The notes: generated by a model not told the origin, from the sequence alone. DNA of 64,000 nt from Solirubrobacter deserti (GCF_003344625.1 NZ_QPKJ02000001.1:992001-1056000); one strand, 5' to 3'; shown: positions 52,088-61,393, counted from the stretch's first letter. Numbers and translations: made by a program.

Positions 52088-53468
52088 GCGGCAGCCCATC
52101 CGCTGGCGGCTCGCGGGCGGGTCCGCCGCGCTGACGCTGGTCATCCTGCTCGGCTTTGCCGTGATCGTCGGCACGCTCACCACGCGCGCCATCTACAGCG
52201 ACTTCAACCGCCAGGTGGCGAGCGCCGCCGACCGGCTCGAGGCCCAGCTGCGCTACGACTTCAAGCAGCTGGACCCGAACGGCAACCCGCAGTACACGCC
52301 CAACATCGACCTCGACTCGTACGTGTCGAGCACCAACGCCGCGGTGCGCGTCGTGTACCTGAACGGGCAGCGGTTCGACGGGTCGCGCAACGCGCCGTCG
52401 TTCGGGGCGCCCGACGCCAGCCGCAAGGAGGTGGACGGCTGGCGCGTGGAGACGCGTGAGGCGCCGCTCTCGCGGCCCGGCACCGCCGTCTACTACACGC
52501 TCGCGATCCAGTACGCGCGGCGGATGTCGGACGTGCGGGCGACGGCCAACCGCGTGAAGGTGTTCCTCGGCCTCGGCGTGCTCGGCGGCGCCGGGCTCGC
52601 GCTGCTGGCCGGCCTGGCCACGGCGCGGCGCGCGATGGAGCCGATCGCCGAGCTCACCGCGACCGCGCGCGAGGTCGAGCGCACGGGCGATGCGACCGTC
52701 GCCATCCCGCGCCCGGAGGCCGACGACGAGGTCGCCGAGCTGGCCACGACGTTCGAGGAGATGCTGCAGGCGCTCGAGAAGGAACGGGCCGAGACGGCGC
52801 TGACGCTCGAGCGCCAGCGCGAGTTCGTCGCCGACGCCTCGCACGAGCTGCGCACGCCGCTGACGTCCGTGCTGGCCAACCTCGAGCTGCTCGAGGAGAC
52901 GCTCACGGGCGAGCACAAGGAGGCCGCCGCGTCCGCGCTGCGCTCGAGCAAGCGCATGCGCCGGCTGGTCGCCGACCTGCTGCTGCTCGCGCGCCAGGAC
53001 GCCGGCCGCGTGCCGATCCAGCACCGCCCCGTGGACCTGAGCGAGATCGTCGCCGCCGCCGCGGCGGAGCTCGAGCCGGTCGCCGGCGACCACGAGATCT
53101 CGATCACGGCCCGCCCGGGCGCGTGGATCGAAGGTGTGCAGGACGAGCTCCACCGGCTCGTGCTCAACCTGATGGAGAACGCGCTGCGCCACACCGATCC
53201 CGGCACGGCCGTCGAGGCCAGCGTCGAGCGCCAGGGCGACCAGATCGTGCTCGCCGTCGAGGACGACGGGCCGGGCATCGCGCCCGAGCTGCGCGAGAAG
53301 GTGTTCGAGCGCTTCTTCCGCGCCCACGGCGACCGCAGCGGCTCGTCCGGGCTGGGTCTGGCGATCGTCAGGGCCGTCGCCGAGAGCCACCACGGCAGCG
53401 TGAGCCTCGAGCCGCCCCTCGACGGACGCGGAGCCCGCTTCGTGGTGCGGTTCCCGGCCTCCCCCTAG
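52029..53468 (+). CDS. sensor histidine kinase
   Basis: 479 residues from a GTG inside the regulator gene, the only start before the first membrane helix. Two TM helices (LAGGSAALTLVILLGFAVIV and FLGLGVLGGAGLALLAGLAT) bracket a 130-residue sensor domain. HAMP, HisKA ([20 protein letters not shown]) and HATPase (LVLNLMENALRHTDPGTA, VEDDGPGIAPELREKVFERF, GSSGLGLAIVRAVAES) follow. It forms a two-component pair with the overlapping OmpR-type regulator. The signal is unknown. Confidence 0.93.
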   Translation: MASPVSSTRSAAQATYSAYKRQPIRWRLAGGSAALTLVILLGFAVIVGTLTTRAIYSDFNRQVASAADRLEAQLRYDFKQLDPNGNPQYTPNIDLDSYVSSTNAAVRVVYLNGQRFDGSRNAPSFGAPDASRKEVDGWRVETREAPLSRPGTAVYYTLAIQYARRMSDVRATANRVKVFLGLGVLGGAGLALLAGLATARRAMEPIAELTATAREVERTGDATVAIPRPEADDEVAELATTFEEMLQALEKERAETALTLERQREFVADASHELRTPLTSVLANLELLEETLTGEHKEAAASALRSSKRMRRLVADLLLLARQDAGRVPIQHRPVDLSEIVAAAAAELEPVAGDHEISITARPGAWIEGVQDELHRLVLNLMENALRHTDPGTAVEASVERQGDQIVLAVEDDGPGIAPELREKVFERFFRAHGDRSGSSGLGLAIVRAVAESHHGSVSLEPPLDGRGARFVVRFPASP

Positions 53469-53482
53469 AAGCTCACATGCCC

Positions 53483-53509
53483 TCAAGCCATCGCCGCTGA
53501 TGCCGATGG
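53483..53509 (+). promoter_or_regulatory. candidate FliA/WhiG-type promoter of the che operon
   Basis: TCAAG (53483-53487), 14 nt, GCCGATGG (53502-53509), then 10 nt to the cheW ATG. Close to TAAAG-N14/15-GCCGATAA and placed like the motif before the chemoreceptor gene. Transcription from it would begin within or next to AGAAGGACATG, giving little or no leader. Confidence 0.5.
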
Positions 53510-53519
53510 ACAGAAGGAC

Positions 53520-53963
53520 ATGTCTGACACCACTTCCCAGCAGCTCGTCGTCTTCAGCCTCGGGTCGGAGGAATACGCCCTCCCGATCGGCTCGGTCCAC
53601 GAGATCATCCGCTTTTCAGAGCCCCGCTCCGTCGCCTCCGACGTGCCGTGGATCCGCGGCGTCATCGGCCTGCGCGGCAAGATCATCCCGATCTACGACC
53701 TCGCTTCGCGCATCGGCATCGACGCCGGCGACGCCGAGTTCGGCAAGATCGTCATCGTCGAGACGGGCACCGGCCAGGCCGGCGTCGTCGTCGGCGACGT
53801 CGAGGAGGTCCTGACCGTCACGGCCGAGCAGCTCGAGGCCGTCCCGTCCGCCGACATCCAGACGATCGAGTCGATCGCCAAGATCGGCGACCGCCTCGTG
53901 ATCCTGCTCAACCCGGAAGGGCTGTTCGCCTCGGCTCGCGCCGACGAGCTCGCCGCGGCGTAA
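53520..53963 (+). CDS. cheW: chemotaxis coupling protein CheW
   Basis: 147 residues. Typical CheW fold: QLVVFSLGSEEYALPIGSVH, then WIRGVIGLRGKIIPIYDLAS (the NLRG-like receptor/CheA contact), VVGDVEEVLTV and LVILLNPEGLF. It links chemoreceptors to CheA. First gene of a nine-gene run on one strand that encodes the chemotaxis pathway and flagellar switch parts. Confidence 0.94.
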   Translation: MSDTTSQQLVVFSLGSEEYALPIGSVHEIIRFSEPRSVASDVPWIRGVIGLRGKIIPIYDLASRIGIDAGDAEFGKIVIVETGTGQAGVVVGDVEEVLTVTAEQLEAVPSADIQTIESIAKIGDRLVILLNPEGLFASARADELAAA

Positions 53964-53974
53964 GCAGTAGTCCG

Positions 53975-55063
53975 GTGGCCAGCCTCTTGAACACGAATGC
54001 GCGCCCGCGGGTCGTCGTCGCCGACGACTCGCGGCTGATGCGCCGCATCCTCTCCGACGCCCTCGGACGCCAGGGCTTTGAAGTGGTCGCCGCGGCGGCC
54101 GACGGCGACGAGGCGCTGGCCGCCTGCAATCAGCACCGGCCCGATGCGATGACGCTCGATCTGCACATGCCGGGCCTCGACGGCCTCGGCGTGCTGCGCG
54201 CGCTCAAGGCCGGCAAGGCCACGAGCGTCCCCGTCATCGTGGTCTCCGCCTTCTCCCCCGCCCACGGCGCCCGCGCGGTCGACGCGCTGGCCGAGGGCGC
54301 GTTCGACCTCGTCGCCAAGCCCGCGATGGGCGAGTCGATGGACGAGTTCACCAAGGAGCTCGCGAAGAAGGTCAACGACGCCGCCGACAGCGGCAAGGCC
54401 CGCGCCCGCCGTCGTGTCGCGCCGGTCACACCGCTCGCGGCCAAGCCGGCCGCGCCCGTCACGCCGGTCGCCTCGCGCGCCGCGGTCCGTCCGCGCCCCG
54501 GCAAGAAGTTCGTGATGATCGCGTCCTCGACCGGCGGCCCGAAGGCCCTCGGCGAGCTGATCCCGAAGCTGCCGTCACCGCTCGGCTCCGGGTCCGTGAT
54601 CGTGCAGCACATGCCGCCCGGCTTCACGGCGTCGCTCGCGACGCGCCTGGACGGCACCTCCCCCCTGAACGTGATCGAGGCCAAGGCCGGCGACGCCGTC
54701 GACGCCAAGCGCCTCCTGCTCGCCCCCGGCGGCGCGCACCTGCGCATGGAGGCCGACGGCCGCGTGCGCCTCTCCGACGACGCGCCCATGGGCGGCCTGC
54801 GCCCGCGGGCCGATCTCACGATCGCCGACGTCGCCAAGATCTACGGCCCGAGCCTGCTGCTGGTCGTGCTGACCGGCATGGGCAAGGACGGCCTGGAGGG
54901 CGCCAAGGCGGTCAAGGCCGCCGGCGGCCGCATCCTGGTCGAGGCCGAGTCGACCTGCGTCGTCTACGGCATGCCGCGCGCGGTGGCCGAGGCCGGCCTC
55001 GCCGACGAGATCCTCCCGCTTCACGACCTGCCCGCCGCGATTGCCCGGGAGGCCGGCGCATGA
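53975..55063 (+). CDS. cheB: chemotaxis protein-glutamate methylesterase CheB
   Basis: 362 residues, GTG start. The receiver domain (VVVADDSRLMRRILSDALGR; phospho-Asp in MTLDLHMPGLDG; VVSAFS; VAKPAMG) is joined by an Ala/Pro-rich linker to the esterase domain, with catalytic Ser in IASSTGGPKALGELI, His in VIVQHMPPGFTASLA and Asp in VVLTGMGKDGLEGAK. It demethylates receptors during adaptation. ATGA overlap with cheR. Confidence 0.95.
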   Translation: MASLLNTNARPRVVVADDSRLMRRILSDALGRQGFEVVAAAADGDEALAACNQHRPDAMTLDLHMPGLDGLGVLRALKAGKATSVPVIVVSAFSPAHGARAVDALAEGAFDLVAKPAMGESMDEFTKELAKKVNDAADSGKARARRRVAPVTPLAAKPAAPVTPVASRAAVRPRPGKKFVMIASSTGGPKALGELIPKLPSPLGSGSVIVQHMPPGFTASLATRLDGTSPLNVIEAKAGDAVDAKRLLLAPGGAHLRMEADGRVRLSDDAPMGGLRPRADLTIADVAKIYGPSLLLVVLTGMGKDGLEGAKAVKAAGGRILVEAESTCVVYGMPRAVAEAGLADEILPLHDLPAAIAREAGA

Positions 55064-55965
55064 CCCTTCCCCCTCGTACTCCCCTCACGCCCCGCGCGCC
55101 GCTGACGCCGCGCGCGGCGACGCCTGCGCCGCCGCGCCCGGCCCGCCCGGCCGCGCCCGCGCGGCCGACGGTCGGCACCGCGAGCCTCAAGGCCGACGAC
55201 TTCACCGCCCTGTGCGAGCTCGTGCGCTCGCTCTGCGGCGTCGACCTGCTCCAGTACAAGCGCAACCAGATGGAGCGCCGCGTGCGCACCTGGACCGAGC
55301 GCCGGGGCACGCCGGACCTCGCCGAGTACGGCAAGATCCTGCGCAAGGACTCCGAGGAGCTCGACGCCTTCCTGGACCGCGTCACGATCAACGTTAGCCA
55401 CCTGTGGCGCCACGAGGACCAGTTCGACGTCCTGCGCAAGCAGATCCTGCCGCAGCTGGCCGAGCGCAAGCGCCTGAAGATCTGGAGCGCCGGTTCCTCC
55501 TACGGCGCGGAGGCGTATACGATCGCCGCCGTCGCGCGTGAGACGATCCCGAACATCCCGGTGGAGATCGTCGGCACGGACCTGGACAAGCGCATGGTCG
55601 CCCGTGCCCGTGAGGGGTACTTCACCGCTGAGGACGCTCGCACCTCGCCGAAGGCGTTGCTCACCAAGCACTTCGAGCCCCGCCCGGAAGGCGGTTGGCA
55701 GGCCAAGCCCGAACTGAAGCGCATGGTGCGCTTCGAAAATGGGGACCTTCTGCGTATGGCGGTTCCCTCCGCACGGTACGACGTGGTCTTCTGCCGCAAC
55801 ACCGTGATCTACTTCACCGAAGAGGTTCGCGACGCGCTGCACGAGCGGCTCGTCAAGGCCCTCTCTCCCGGCGGCTACCTCGTGGTGGGCACCTCGGAGC
55901 GTGTTTCGGACCCGAAGGGCCTCGGGCTGACGTCGCCCTTCCACTTCATCTACCAGAAGAGCTGA
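55060..55965 (+). CDS. cheR: chemotaxis protein methyltransferase CheR
   Basis: 301 residues. A Pro/Thr/Ala-rich N-terminal tail with repeated TPRAPLTPRAATP precedes the CheR helical domain (LCGVDLLQYKRNQMERRVRT) and SAM domain (LKIWSAGSSYGAEAYTIAAV; VEIVGTDLDKRMVARAREGY; YDVVFCRNTVIYFTEEVRDA). It methylates receptor glutamates with SAM. The active-site consensus GCSTGEEPYS reads AGSSYGAEAYT here, a divergence common in Gram-positive-type CheR. Confidence 0.92.
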   Translation: MTLPPRTPLTPRAPLTPRAATPAPPRPARPAAPARPTVGTASLKADDFTALCELVRSLCGVDLLQYKRNQMERRVRTWTERRGTPDLAEYGKILRKDSEELDAFLDRVTINVSHLWRHEDQFDVLRKQILPQLAERKRLKIWSAGSSYGAEAYTIAAVARETIPNIPVEIVGTDLDKRMVARAREGYFTAEDARTSPKALLTKHFEPRPEGGWQAKPELKRMVRFENGDLLRMAVPSARYDVVFCRNTVIYFTEEVRDALHERLVKALSPGGYLVVGTSERVSDPKGLGLTSPFHFIYQKS

Positions 55966-55966
55966 A

Positions 55967-58021
55967 ATGGACGAGTATCTCCCGATGTTCCTGGCCGAGG
56001 GGCGTGAGCACCTGCAGGAGCTCAACCTCGCGGTCGTACAGATCGAGGAGACACCCGACGACCAGGCCACGGTCGACGAGATCTTCCGCATCGCGCACTC
56101 CCTGAAGGGCATGAGCGCGACGATGGGCTTCGCCAACATGGCGGCGCTCACGCACGAGATGGAAGACGTGTTCGAGCTGCTGCGCCAGCGCACGACCGGG
56201 CTCCCACGGGTCGCGGTCGATGTGCTGTTCCAGTGCCTGGACGCGCTCTCGGCCGCGGTCGAGTCGATCGACGAGACCGGCGCGGAGAACATCCAGCCGC
56301 AGGCGCTGATCGAGAGCCTGCGCGGGCTGGTGCGCGAGCGCACGCCCGAGCAAGAAGCCGAGCGCGCGGGCCTCGCGATCCCGCCGTCGGACGAGCTGTC
56401 CGCGCTGGCCGACGGCCGCCGCGTGATCCAGATCTCCGCGCGCCTGGACGAGGACGTCTCGATGGCGGCCGTGCGCGCCTACATGGTCCTGTCGGTGATC
56501 GCCGGCTACGGCGAGACGCTCAGGTGCAGCCCTACCCCCGAGGACGTGGACACGTTCGACGGGCGTGAGATCGACGCCTGGGTGGTCTCCGAGCGCACCG
56601 ACACCGAGATCCAGGACGCCGTCGCCTCCGTGCCCGAGGTGGCCGAGGTGCAGGTCTTCGAGGCCGTCCCGGACGCCGCCCTCGAGGCTCCCGACGAGGT
56701 CGAGCAGGAGGTCACCGCCCCCGTTCCGCCCCCGGTCGAGGCACTCGCCACGGACACGCCCGCCGGCGAGGCGCCCGAGCCCGTTGCGCCCGCGTCCGCC
56801 GCGCCCGCGCCGGCGCCCGTGGCCGAGAAGCCGAAGGAGAAGGCCACCGCCAACAAGCAGCACGGCGGCTCCTCCACGGTCCGCGTGGACGCCGAGCGCC
56901 TGGACCAGCTGATGCACTTCATGGGCGAGCTCGTCCTGCACCGCACGCAGGTGGAGGCGCTCATCCAGCAGGCCGACGTGCCGGGCCTCTCGCAGGCCAT
57001 GCAGAACCTCACACGCACGTCGCACGCCCTGCAGTCGATGGTCATGCAGGTCCGGATGATCCCGGTGGAGGCCGTGTTCCTGCGCTTCCCGCGGCTCGTG
57101 CGCGACCTCTCGACCAAGCTCGGCAAGCAGGTGGACCTGCAGCTCGTGGGCAAGGACACCGAGCTCGACCGCACCGTGGTCGACGCGCTCGGCGACCCGC
57201 TCGTGCATCTCGTGCGCAACTCGCTCGACCACGGCCTCGAGGGGCCGGAGGAGCGTGTCGCCGCGGGCAAGCCGGCCACGGGCACGCTGGAGATCTCAGC
57301 GCGCCACGCCGGCGGCAACGTGATCATCACCGTCGCCGACGACGGCCGCGGCATCAACGCCCGCAAGGTGGCCGAGAAGGCCGCCGAGCGCGGGCTGATC
57401 GACCCGGCCAGCGTCGACTCCATCGACATGGCGCGCGCCGTCGAGCTGCTGTTCACGCCCGGCTTCTCCACCGCCGAGGTCACCAGCGACATCTCCGGCC
57501 GCGGCGTCGGCATGGACGCGGTCCGCGCCGCGATCCGCGGCCTGGGCGGCGAGGTCATCATGACCTCCGAGCCCGGCAAGGGCACCAGCTCGCAGATCCG
57601 CCTGCCGCTCACGCTGGCGATCATGGCCGCACTGATCGTCGAGGCCGACAACCGCCCGTTCGCGATCCCGCTGGACCGCATCGAGCGCACCGTGCGCGTC
57701 GCCGACCAGGCCGTGCGCTCGGTCGCCGGGCGCCGCATGCTCGTCCTCAGCGACGGCGTGCTTCCGATTGTGGACGCGTCCTCGCACTACGGCGGGCCGA
57801 CCAACCCGGAGGCCGAGTACGCCGTGGTCGTCCGCGGCAACGGCGATCGCTTCGCGCTGACCGTCAGCCGCATGATCGGCCAGCACGAGCTCGTCACCCG
57901 CCCCCTGCCGCCCGAGATCTCCGACGGCGCCGCTCTGTCCGGCGCGGCCGTGCTCTCGGACGGCCAGATCGCCCTCATCGTCGACTGCGACGCGGTCGTC
58001 GACGTCCCCGTCTCCGCCTGA
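55967..58021 (+). CDS. cheA: chemotaxis histidine kinase CheA
   Basis: 684 residues. The HPt domain carries the phospho-His in FRIAHSLKGMSATMGF (His44). A P2-like domain spans about 145-225, then comes a Pro/Ala linker. Dimerisation helices start TVRVDAERLDQLMHFMGELV. The ATPase has DPLVHLVRNSLDHGLEGPEE, VADDGRGINARKV and ISGRGVGMDAVRAAIRGLGG, and a CheW-like domain ends the protein. It phosphorylates CheY and CheB under receptor control. The cytosolic complex sits at the membrane with receptors and CheW. Confidence 0.95.
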   Translation: MDEYLPMFLAEGREHLQELNLAVVQIEETPDDQATVDEIFRIAHSLKGMSATMGFANMAALTHEMEDVFELLRQRTTGLPRVAVDVLFQCLDALSAAVESIDETGAENIQPQALIESLRGLVRERTPEQEAERAGLAIPPSDELSALADGRRVIQISARLDEDVSMAAVRAYMVLSVIAGYGETLRCSPTPEDVDTFDGREIDAWVVSERTDTEIQDAVASVPEVAEVQVFEAVPDAALEAPDEVEQEVTAPVPPPVEALATDTPAGEAPEPVAPASAAPAPAPVAEKPKEKATANKQHGGSSTVRVDAERLDQLMHFMGELVLHRTQVEALIQQADVPGLSQAMQNLTRTSHALQSMVMQVRMIPVEAVFLRFPRLVRDLSTKLGKQVDLQLVGKDTELDRTVVDALGDPLVHLVRNSLDHGLEGPEERVAAGKPATGTLEISARHAGGNVIITVADDGRGINARKVAEKAAERGLIDPASVDSIDMARAVELLFTPGFSTAEVTSDISGRGVGMDAVRAAIRGLGGEVIMTSEPGKGTSSQIRLPLTLAIMAALIVEADNRPFAIPLDRIERTVRVADQAVRSVAGRRMLVLSDGVLPIVDASSHYGGPTNPEAEYAVVVRGNGDRFALTVSRMIGQHELVTRPLPPEISDGAALSGAAVLSDGQIALIVDCDAVVDVPVSA

Positions 58022-58040
58022 GCATCAGAAAGGACGAACG

Positions 58041-58625
58041 TTGAGCCGCTATACGGACACCCAGCTCGACGCGTTGCGAGAGCTGGCCAACATCGGATCG
58101 GGCACGGCCTCGACCGCGCTCTCGAGCATGCTCGGGCGCAGCGTGGACATCTCCGTCCCCAGCGCGTTCGTGATGCCGATGGCCGAGGCCGTCGGCACGA
58201 TCGGCGACCCTGAGTCCGAGGCCACCGGCGTCGTGCTGGGGATCGTCGGCGAGATGCCGGGTTCAGTGCTGCTGCTGTTCACGCCCAAGGACGCCGAGCT
58301 GATGTGCGGCCTGCTGGGCGTCGAGGCCGGCAGCGAGTTCGGCGAGTCCGCGCTGATGGAGATCGGCAACATCGTCGGCGCGTCCTACATCAACGCGCTC
58401 GGGCAGATGATCGGCATGGAGCTCGAGCCGACCCCGCCCGCCGCGGCGACCGACATGCTCGGCACGATCGTCGAGACCGTGCTGGCCGAGCGCGCCGGTG
58501 CCGGTGACGTCGCCCTGCTGCTGGACTCCGACCTCGTGGTCGAGGGCGAGGACTGCTCGGTGTCGTTCCTGCTCGTCCCGGACCAGGGCGGCGTGGACCA
58601 GATGCTCGAGCGCCTGGGCGTGTAA
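58041..58625 (+). CDS. cheC: CheY-P phosphatase CheC
   Basis: 194 residues from a TTG preceded by AGAAAGGACGAACG. Both phosphatase sites of the CheC family are intact: LRELANIGSGTASTALSSML and ALMEIGNIVGASYINAL (E-x2-N in each). It removes phosphate from CheY-P and is stimulated by CheD, encoded next. Cytoplasmic. Confidence 0.92.
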   Translation: MSRYTDTQLDALRELANIGSGTASTALSSMLGRSVDISVPSAFVMPMAEAVGTIGDPESEATGVVLGIVGEMPGSVLLLFTPKDAELMCGLLGVEAGSEFGESALMEIGNIVGASYINALGQMIGMELEPTPPAAATDMLGTIVETVLAERAGAGDVALLLDSDLVVEGEDCSVSFLLVPDQGGVDQMLERLGV

Positions 58626-58629
58626 TTGC

Positions 58630-59133
58630 ATGGCCGAGACGATGGTCAGGATGGGTGAGCTCGCCGCCTCGGCCGTCGCCGGAGACGTCCTCGTGTCTCT
58701 CGGGCTGGGCTCGTGCATCGGGCTCGCGCTGCTGGACCGGCGCGCCGGCGTCGCCGGGCTGGCGCACGTCGTGTTGCCCGCCAGCGGCGGCAACGCGGCC
58801 CCGGGCTCGTGGAAGTTCGCCGACCTCGCCGTACCCGAGCTCATCGATCGTGTGGTCAAGTTCGGCGCGCGCCGGCCGATGCTTGAGGCTGTGCTCGTCG
58901 GTGGTGCCAGCATGTTCTCCGTGTCGAAATCTTCGCTCGAGGTCGGTCAGCGCAACGAGGCCGCGGTGCGCGAGCTGCTGCGTGCTGCCCGGATCAACGT
59001 GATCGCCACCGAGACCGGTGGGTCGCGCGGGCGCACGATCCGCGTCTACGTCGGCTCGCACAAGGTCACCGTGCGCGAGGCCGGTGGCGTCGAGAAGGTG
59101 TTGGTGGCGGGAGCCACGAGGCTGGCCGCATGA
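58630..59133 (+). CDS. cheD: chemoreceptor glutamine deamidase CheD
   Basis: 167 residues. Catalytic Cys in VSLGLGSCIGLALLDRRAG and His in GLAHVVLPAS match CheD; GGASMF and QRNEAAVRELLRAARI are further family motifs. It deamidates receptor glutamines and acts as a partner of CheC. ATGA overlap with fliM. Confidence 0.92.
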   Translation: MAETMVRMGELAASAVAGDVLVSLGLGSCIGLALLDRRAGVAGLAHVVLPASGGNAAPGSWKFADLAVPELIDRVVKFGARRPMLEAVLVGGASMFSVSKSSLEVGQRNEAAVRELLRAARINVIATETGGSRGRTIRVYVGSHKVTVREAGGVEKVLVAGATRLAA

Positions 59134-60116
59134 GCGCCGGCGGACCCGTTCTGAGCGAGGACGCGATCGCGGCCCTCGTCGATGCGGCGCGCGACGGCCG
59201 GCTGCCCGAGGAGAAGCCCGTCCCGCAGCGGCGCCGCCGCATGCGCGCGGTCGACTTCACGCGCCCGACGAAGTTCACGGCCGAGCAGGAGCGCCGCCTG
59301 GGCCGCACGCTGGAGGCCTTCTGCCGCACGGCGTCGACGCGGCTGTCCGCCGAGCTGCGCGTGCCGCTGGAGTTCGAGCTGCTGACCTCGTCGCAGCTCA
59401 CGTGGGCCAACGCGCACTCCGCGGTCCCCTCGTCCTCCACGTCCGCGATCTTCGAGGTCGAGCCGATCGGCACCCGGATGCTGCTCTCGACCGAGAGCAC
59501 GCTGCTGCTGGGCGCCATCGAGCTGCTCCTCGGCGGGTCGATCGACGGCGGCGTCAAGGACCGCCGCATGACCGACATCGACCAGGCGCTGGGCCGGCAC
59601 TTCTTCGAGCGCCTGCTCGCGCAGCTGACGCTCATCTGGACCGACGTCGCCGGGCTGTCGCTCAACCTGGAGACCGTCGACCAGCATCTGGAGACTGCGC
59701 AGATGGTCTCGGTGTCCGAGCCGACGCTCTCGATGATGGTCGAGGCGCGCCTGGGCGGAATCTCCGCCACGATGGCGCTGCTGATCCCGTGGTCGGCGAT
59801 CGCGCCGGTGGCCGACCAGTTCGGCTCGCGCGAGGACTCCAAGGGCCCGCGCAGCGAGGACGAGAAGAGCTCCGTGCGCCAGGCCGTCGGCTCCGTCGAG
59901 ATGATGGTCCGCGCCGAGGTGGCGTCGGTGATGATGCCGATCGAGGCCGTGCTGGCGCTCAAGGAGGGCGACCTGCTGCGCTTGAACTCGCCCGCCGCGG
60001 CCGGGATCACGCTTTACGCCGACCAGGTGCCCGTCCACACGGGCCGCCCGGGCCGCAGCGGCAGCCGCCGCGCGGTGCAGGTCACCGCCAACATCGCCAA
60101 GGGCGGCCTGCGATGA
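59130..60116 (+). CDS. fliM: flagellar motor switch protein FliM
   Basis: 328 residues. The N-terminal VLSEDAIAALVDAA resembles the LSQDEIDALL peptide that binds CheY-P. The middle CheC-like domain (FELLTSSQLTWANAHSAVPS, MLLSTESTLLLGAIELLLGG) and a C-terminal SpoA domain (AVLALKEGDLLRLNS) complete the C-ring protein. It sets motor rotation direction. ATGA overlaps on both sides with cheD and fliY show tight coupling. Confidence 0.93.
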   Translation: MSAGGPVLSEDAIAALVDAARDGRLPEEKPVPQRRRRMRAVDFTRPTKFTAEQERRLGRTLEAFCRTASTRLSAELRVPLEFELLTSSQLTWANAHSAVPSSSTSAIFEVEPIGTRMLLSTESTLLLGAIELLLGGSIDGGVKDRRMTDIDQALGRHFFERLLAQLTLIWTDVAGLSLNLETVDQHLETAQMVSVSEPTLSMMVEARLGGISATMALLIPWSAIAPVADQFGSREDSKGPRSEDEKSSVRQAVGSVEMMVRAEVASVMMPIEAVLALKEGDLLRLNSPAAAGITLYADQVPVHTGRPGRSGSRRAVQVTANIAKGGLR

Positions 60117-61024
60117 GCGCGTCCGAGGCGCTGACCAAGCTCGGCGAGTCGACGGCGGAGGCGTGCCTCGGCGTGCTCGAGATGTTCGCCGCCGACAAGG
60201 TCTCCACGGGTGATGTCACGACCCTCGACGATCCCAAGAAGGCGTTCGACGGCGTGCCCGTGCCCTGCGTGGCGATGTCGGTGTCCTACGTGGACGGCGT
60301 GACCGGCGGCAACGTCTTCCTGATCACGCTCGACGGCGCGCGCAACCTCGCGGCGTCGATGATGGGCATGGACGAGCCGGAGGACCCGAACGCCGAGGAG
60401 CTCAGCGAGCTCGAGCTCTCCGCGGTGTCCGAGGCGATGAACCAGATGATGGCCTCCGCCGCGGCCGCCACGTCGGTCGTGCTCGGCAACGAGGTCGAGA
60501 TCTCCACGCCCGACACCAAGACCTTCAGCTCGGGCGACGACATCGGCGCGGCCTACCCCTCGACCCCGCACGCGGTGCGCATCGCGATGTCGATCTGCGG
60601 CGAGCCGGCGCGGCTCGTACAGCTGGTGCCGAGCGCGTTCGTGGTGCGCATGTCCAGCGCGCTTGACGAGATCGGCTCCGAGGTCGTCGGCGCCGCGCCG
60701 GACGCTCCGGCGGGCGCCGGGCCGAAGGGCTCCACGACCGCGAAGCCCTCGCTGGCCGGGATTCACGTGCGGGTGTGGGCCGAGCTGGGCCGCGCGCGGA
60801 TGCCCTCGGCGCAGGTCGTCGGCTTGCCGGCGGGAGCGGTGGTCGAGCTCGACAAGCAGGCGGACGACGCGATCGACCTATATGTGAACGGAACCAAGTT
60901 CGCGACCGGTCGTCTGGTAGTCGTGGACGGGACGGACTGGGCCGTGCGCATCGAGCACGTCCTCGAAAACGCAAACGACAGTGATTCTGGAATGGAGGTG
61001 GCCGGATGGCCCGAATCCTGGTAG
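60113..61024 (+). CDS. fliY: FliY-type flagellar motor switch phosphatase/FliN protein
   Basis: 303 residues. The N-terminal CheC-like domain keeps one phosphatase-type site (LSAVSEAMNQMMASAAAATS), while the first site (KLGESTAEACLG) lacks the Asn. The C-terminal SpoA/FliN domain (GIHVRVWAELGRARMPSAQV, PAGAVVELDKQADDAIDLYV, RLVVVDGTDWAVRIEHVL) forms the base of the C-ring. It therefore combines switch and CheY-P phosphatase roles as in Bacillus FliY; a CheC gene is also present. Overlaps cheY by 19 bp. Confidence 0.9.
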   Translation: MSASEALTKLGESTAEACLGVLEMFAADKVSTGDVTTLDDPKKAFDGVPVPCVAMSVSYVDGVTGGNVFLITLDGARNLAASMMGMDEPEDPNAEELSELELSAVSEAMNQMMASAAAATSVVLGNEVEISTPDTKTFSSGDDIGAAYPSTPHAVRIAMSICGEPARLVQLVPSAFVVRMSSALDEIGSEVVGAAPDAPAGAGPKGSTTAKPSLAGIHVRVWAELGRARMPSAQVVGLPAGAVVELDKQADDAIDLYVNGTKFATGRLVVVDGTDWAVRIEHVLENANDSDSGMEVAGWPESW

Positions 61025-61365
61025 TCGACGATGCCGCCTTCATGCGGAAGATGGTCTCTGACGCGCTCACCAAGGGCGGTCATGAGGTCGTCGGCGAGGC
61101 CGGCAACGGTGCGGAGGCGATCGAGCGCTTCCAGGAGCTCAAGCCTGAGCTCACGACGCTCGACATCACGATGCCCGAGAAGGACGGTCTGACCGCGCTG
61201 AAGGAGATCATCGAGCTTGATCCCTCGGCCCGCGTGATCATGTGCTCCGCGCTGGGTCAGGAGTCCAAGGTGCTCGAGTCGATCAAGCTCGGCGCCCGCG
61301 ACTTCGTCGTCAAGCCGTTCAAGCCCGAGCGCGTGCTCGAGGCGGTCGGCAAGGCGCTCGCCTAG
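61006..61365 (+). CDS. cheY: chemotaxis response regulator CheY
   Basis: 119 residues, a single receiver domain: ILVVDDAAFMRKMVSDALTK, phospho-Asp in LTTLDITMPEKDGLTALKEI, switch residues VIMCSALGQ and DFVVKPFKPERV. A strong GGAGGTGG ribosome-binding site precedes the ATG inside fliY. CheY-P binds the motor switch proteins encoded just upstream. Last gene of the operon. Confidence 0.95.
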   Translation: MARILVVDDAAFMRKMVSDALTKGGHEVVGEAGNGAEAIERFQELKPELTTLDITMPEKDGLTALKEIIELDPSARVIMCSALGQESKVLESIKLGARDFVVKPFKPERVLEAVGKALA

Positions 61366-61393
61366 CGGTTTCGCTGCACCTGGGTAGACGGGG

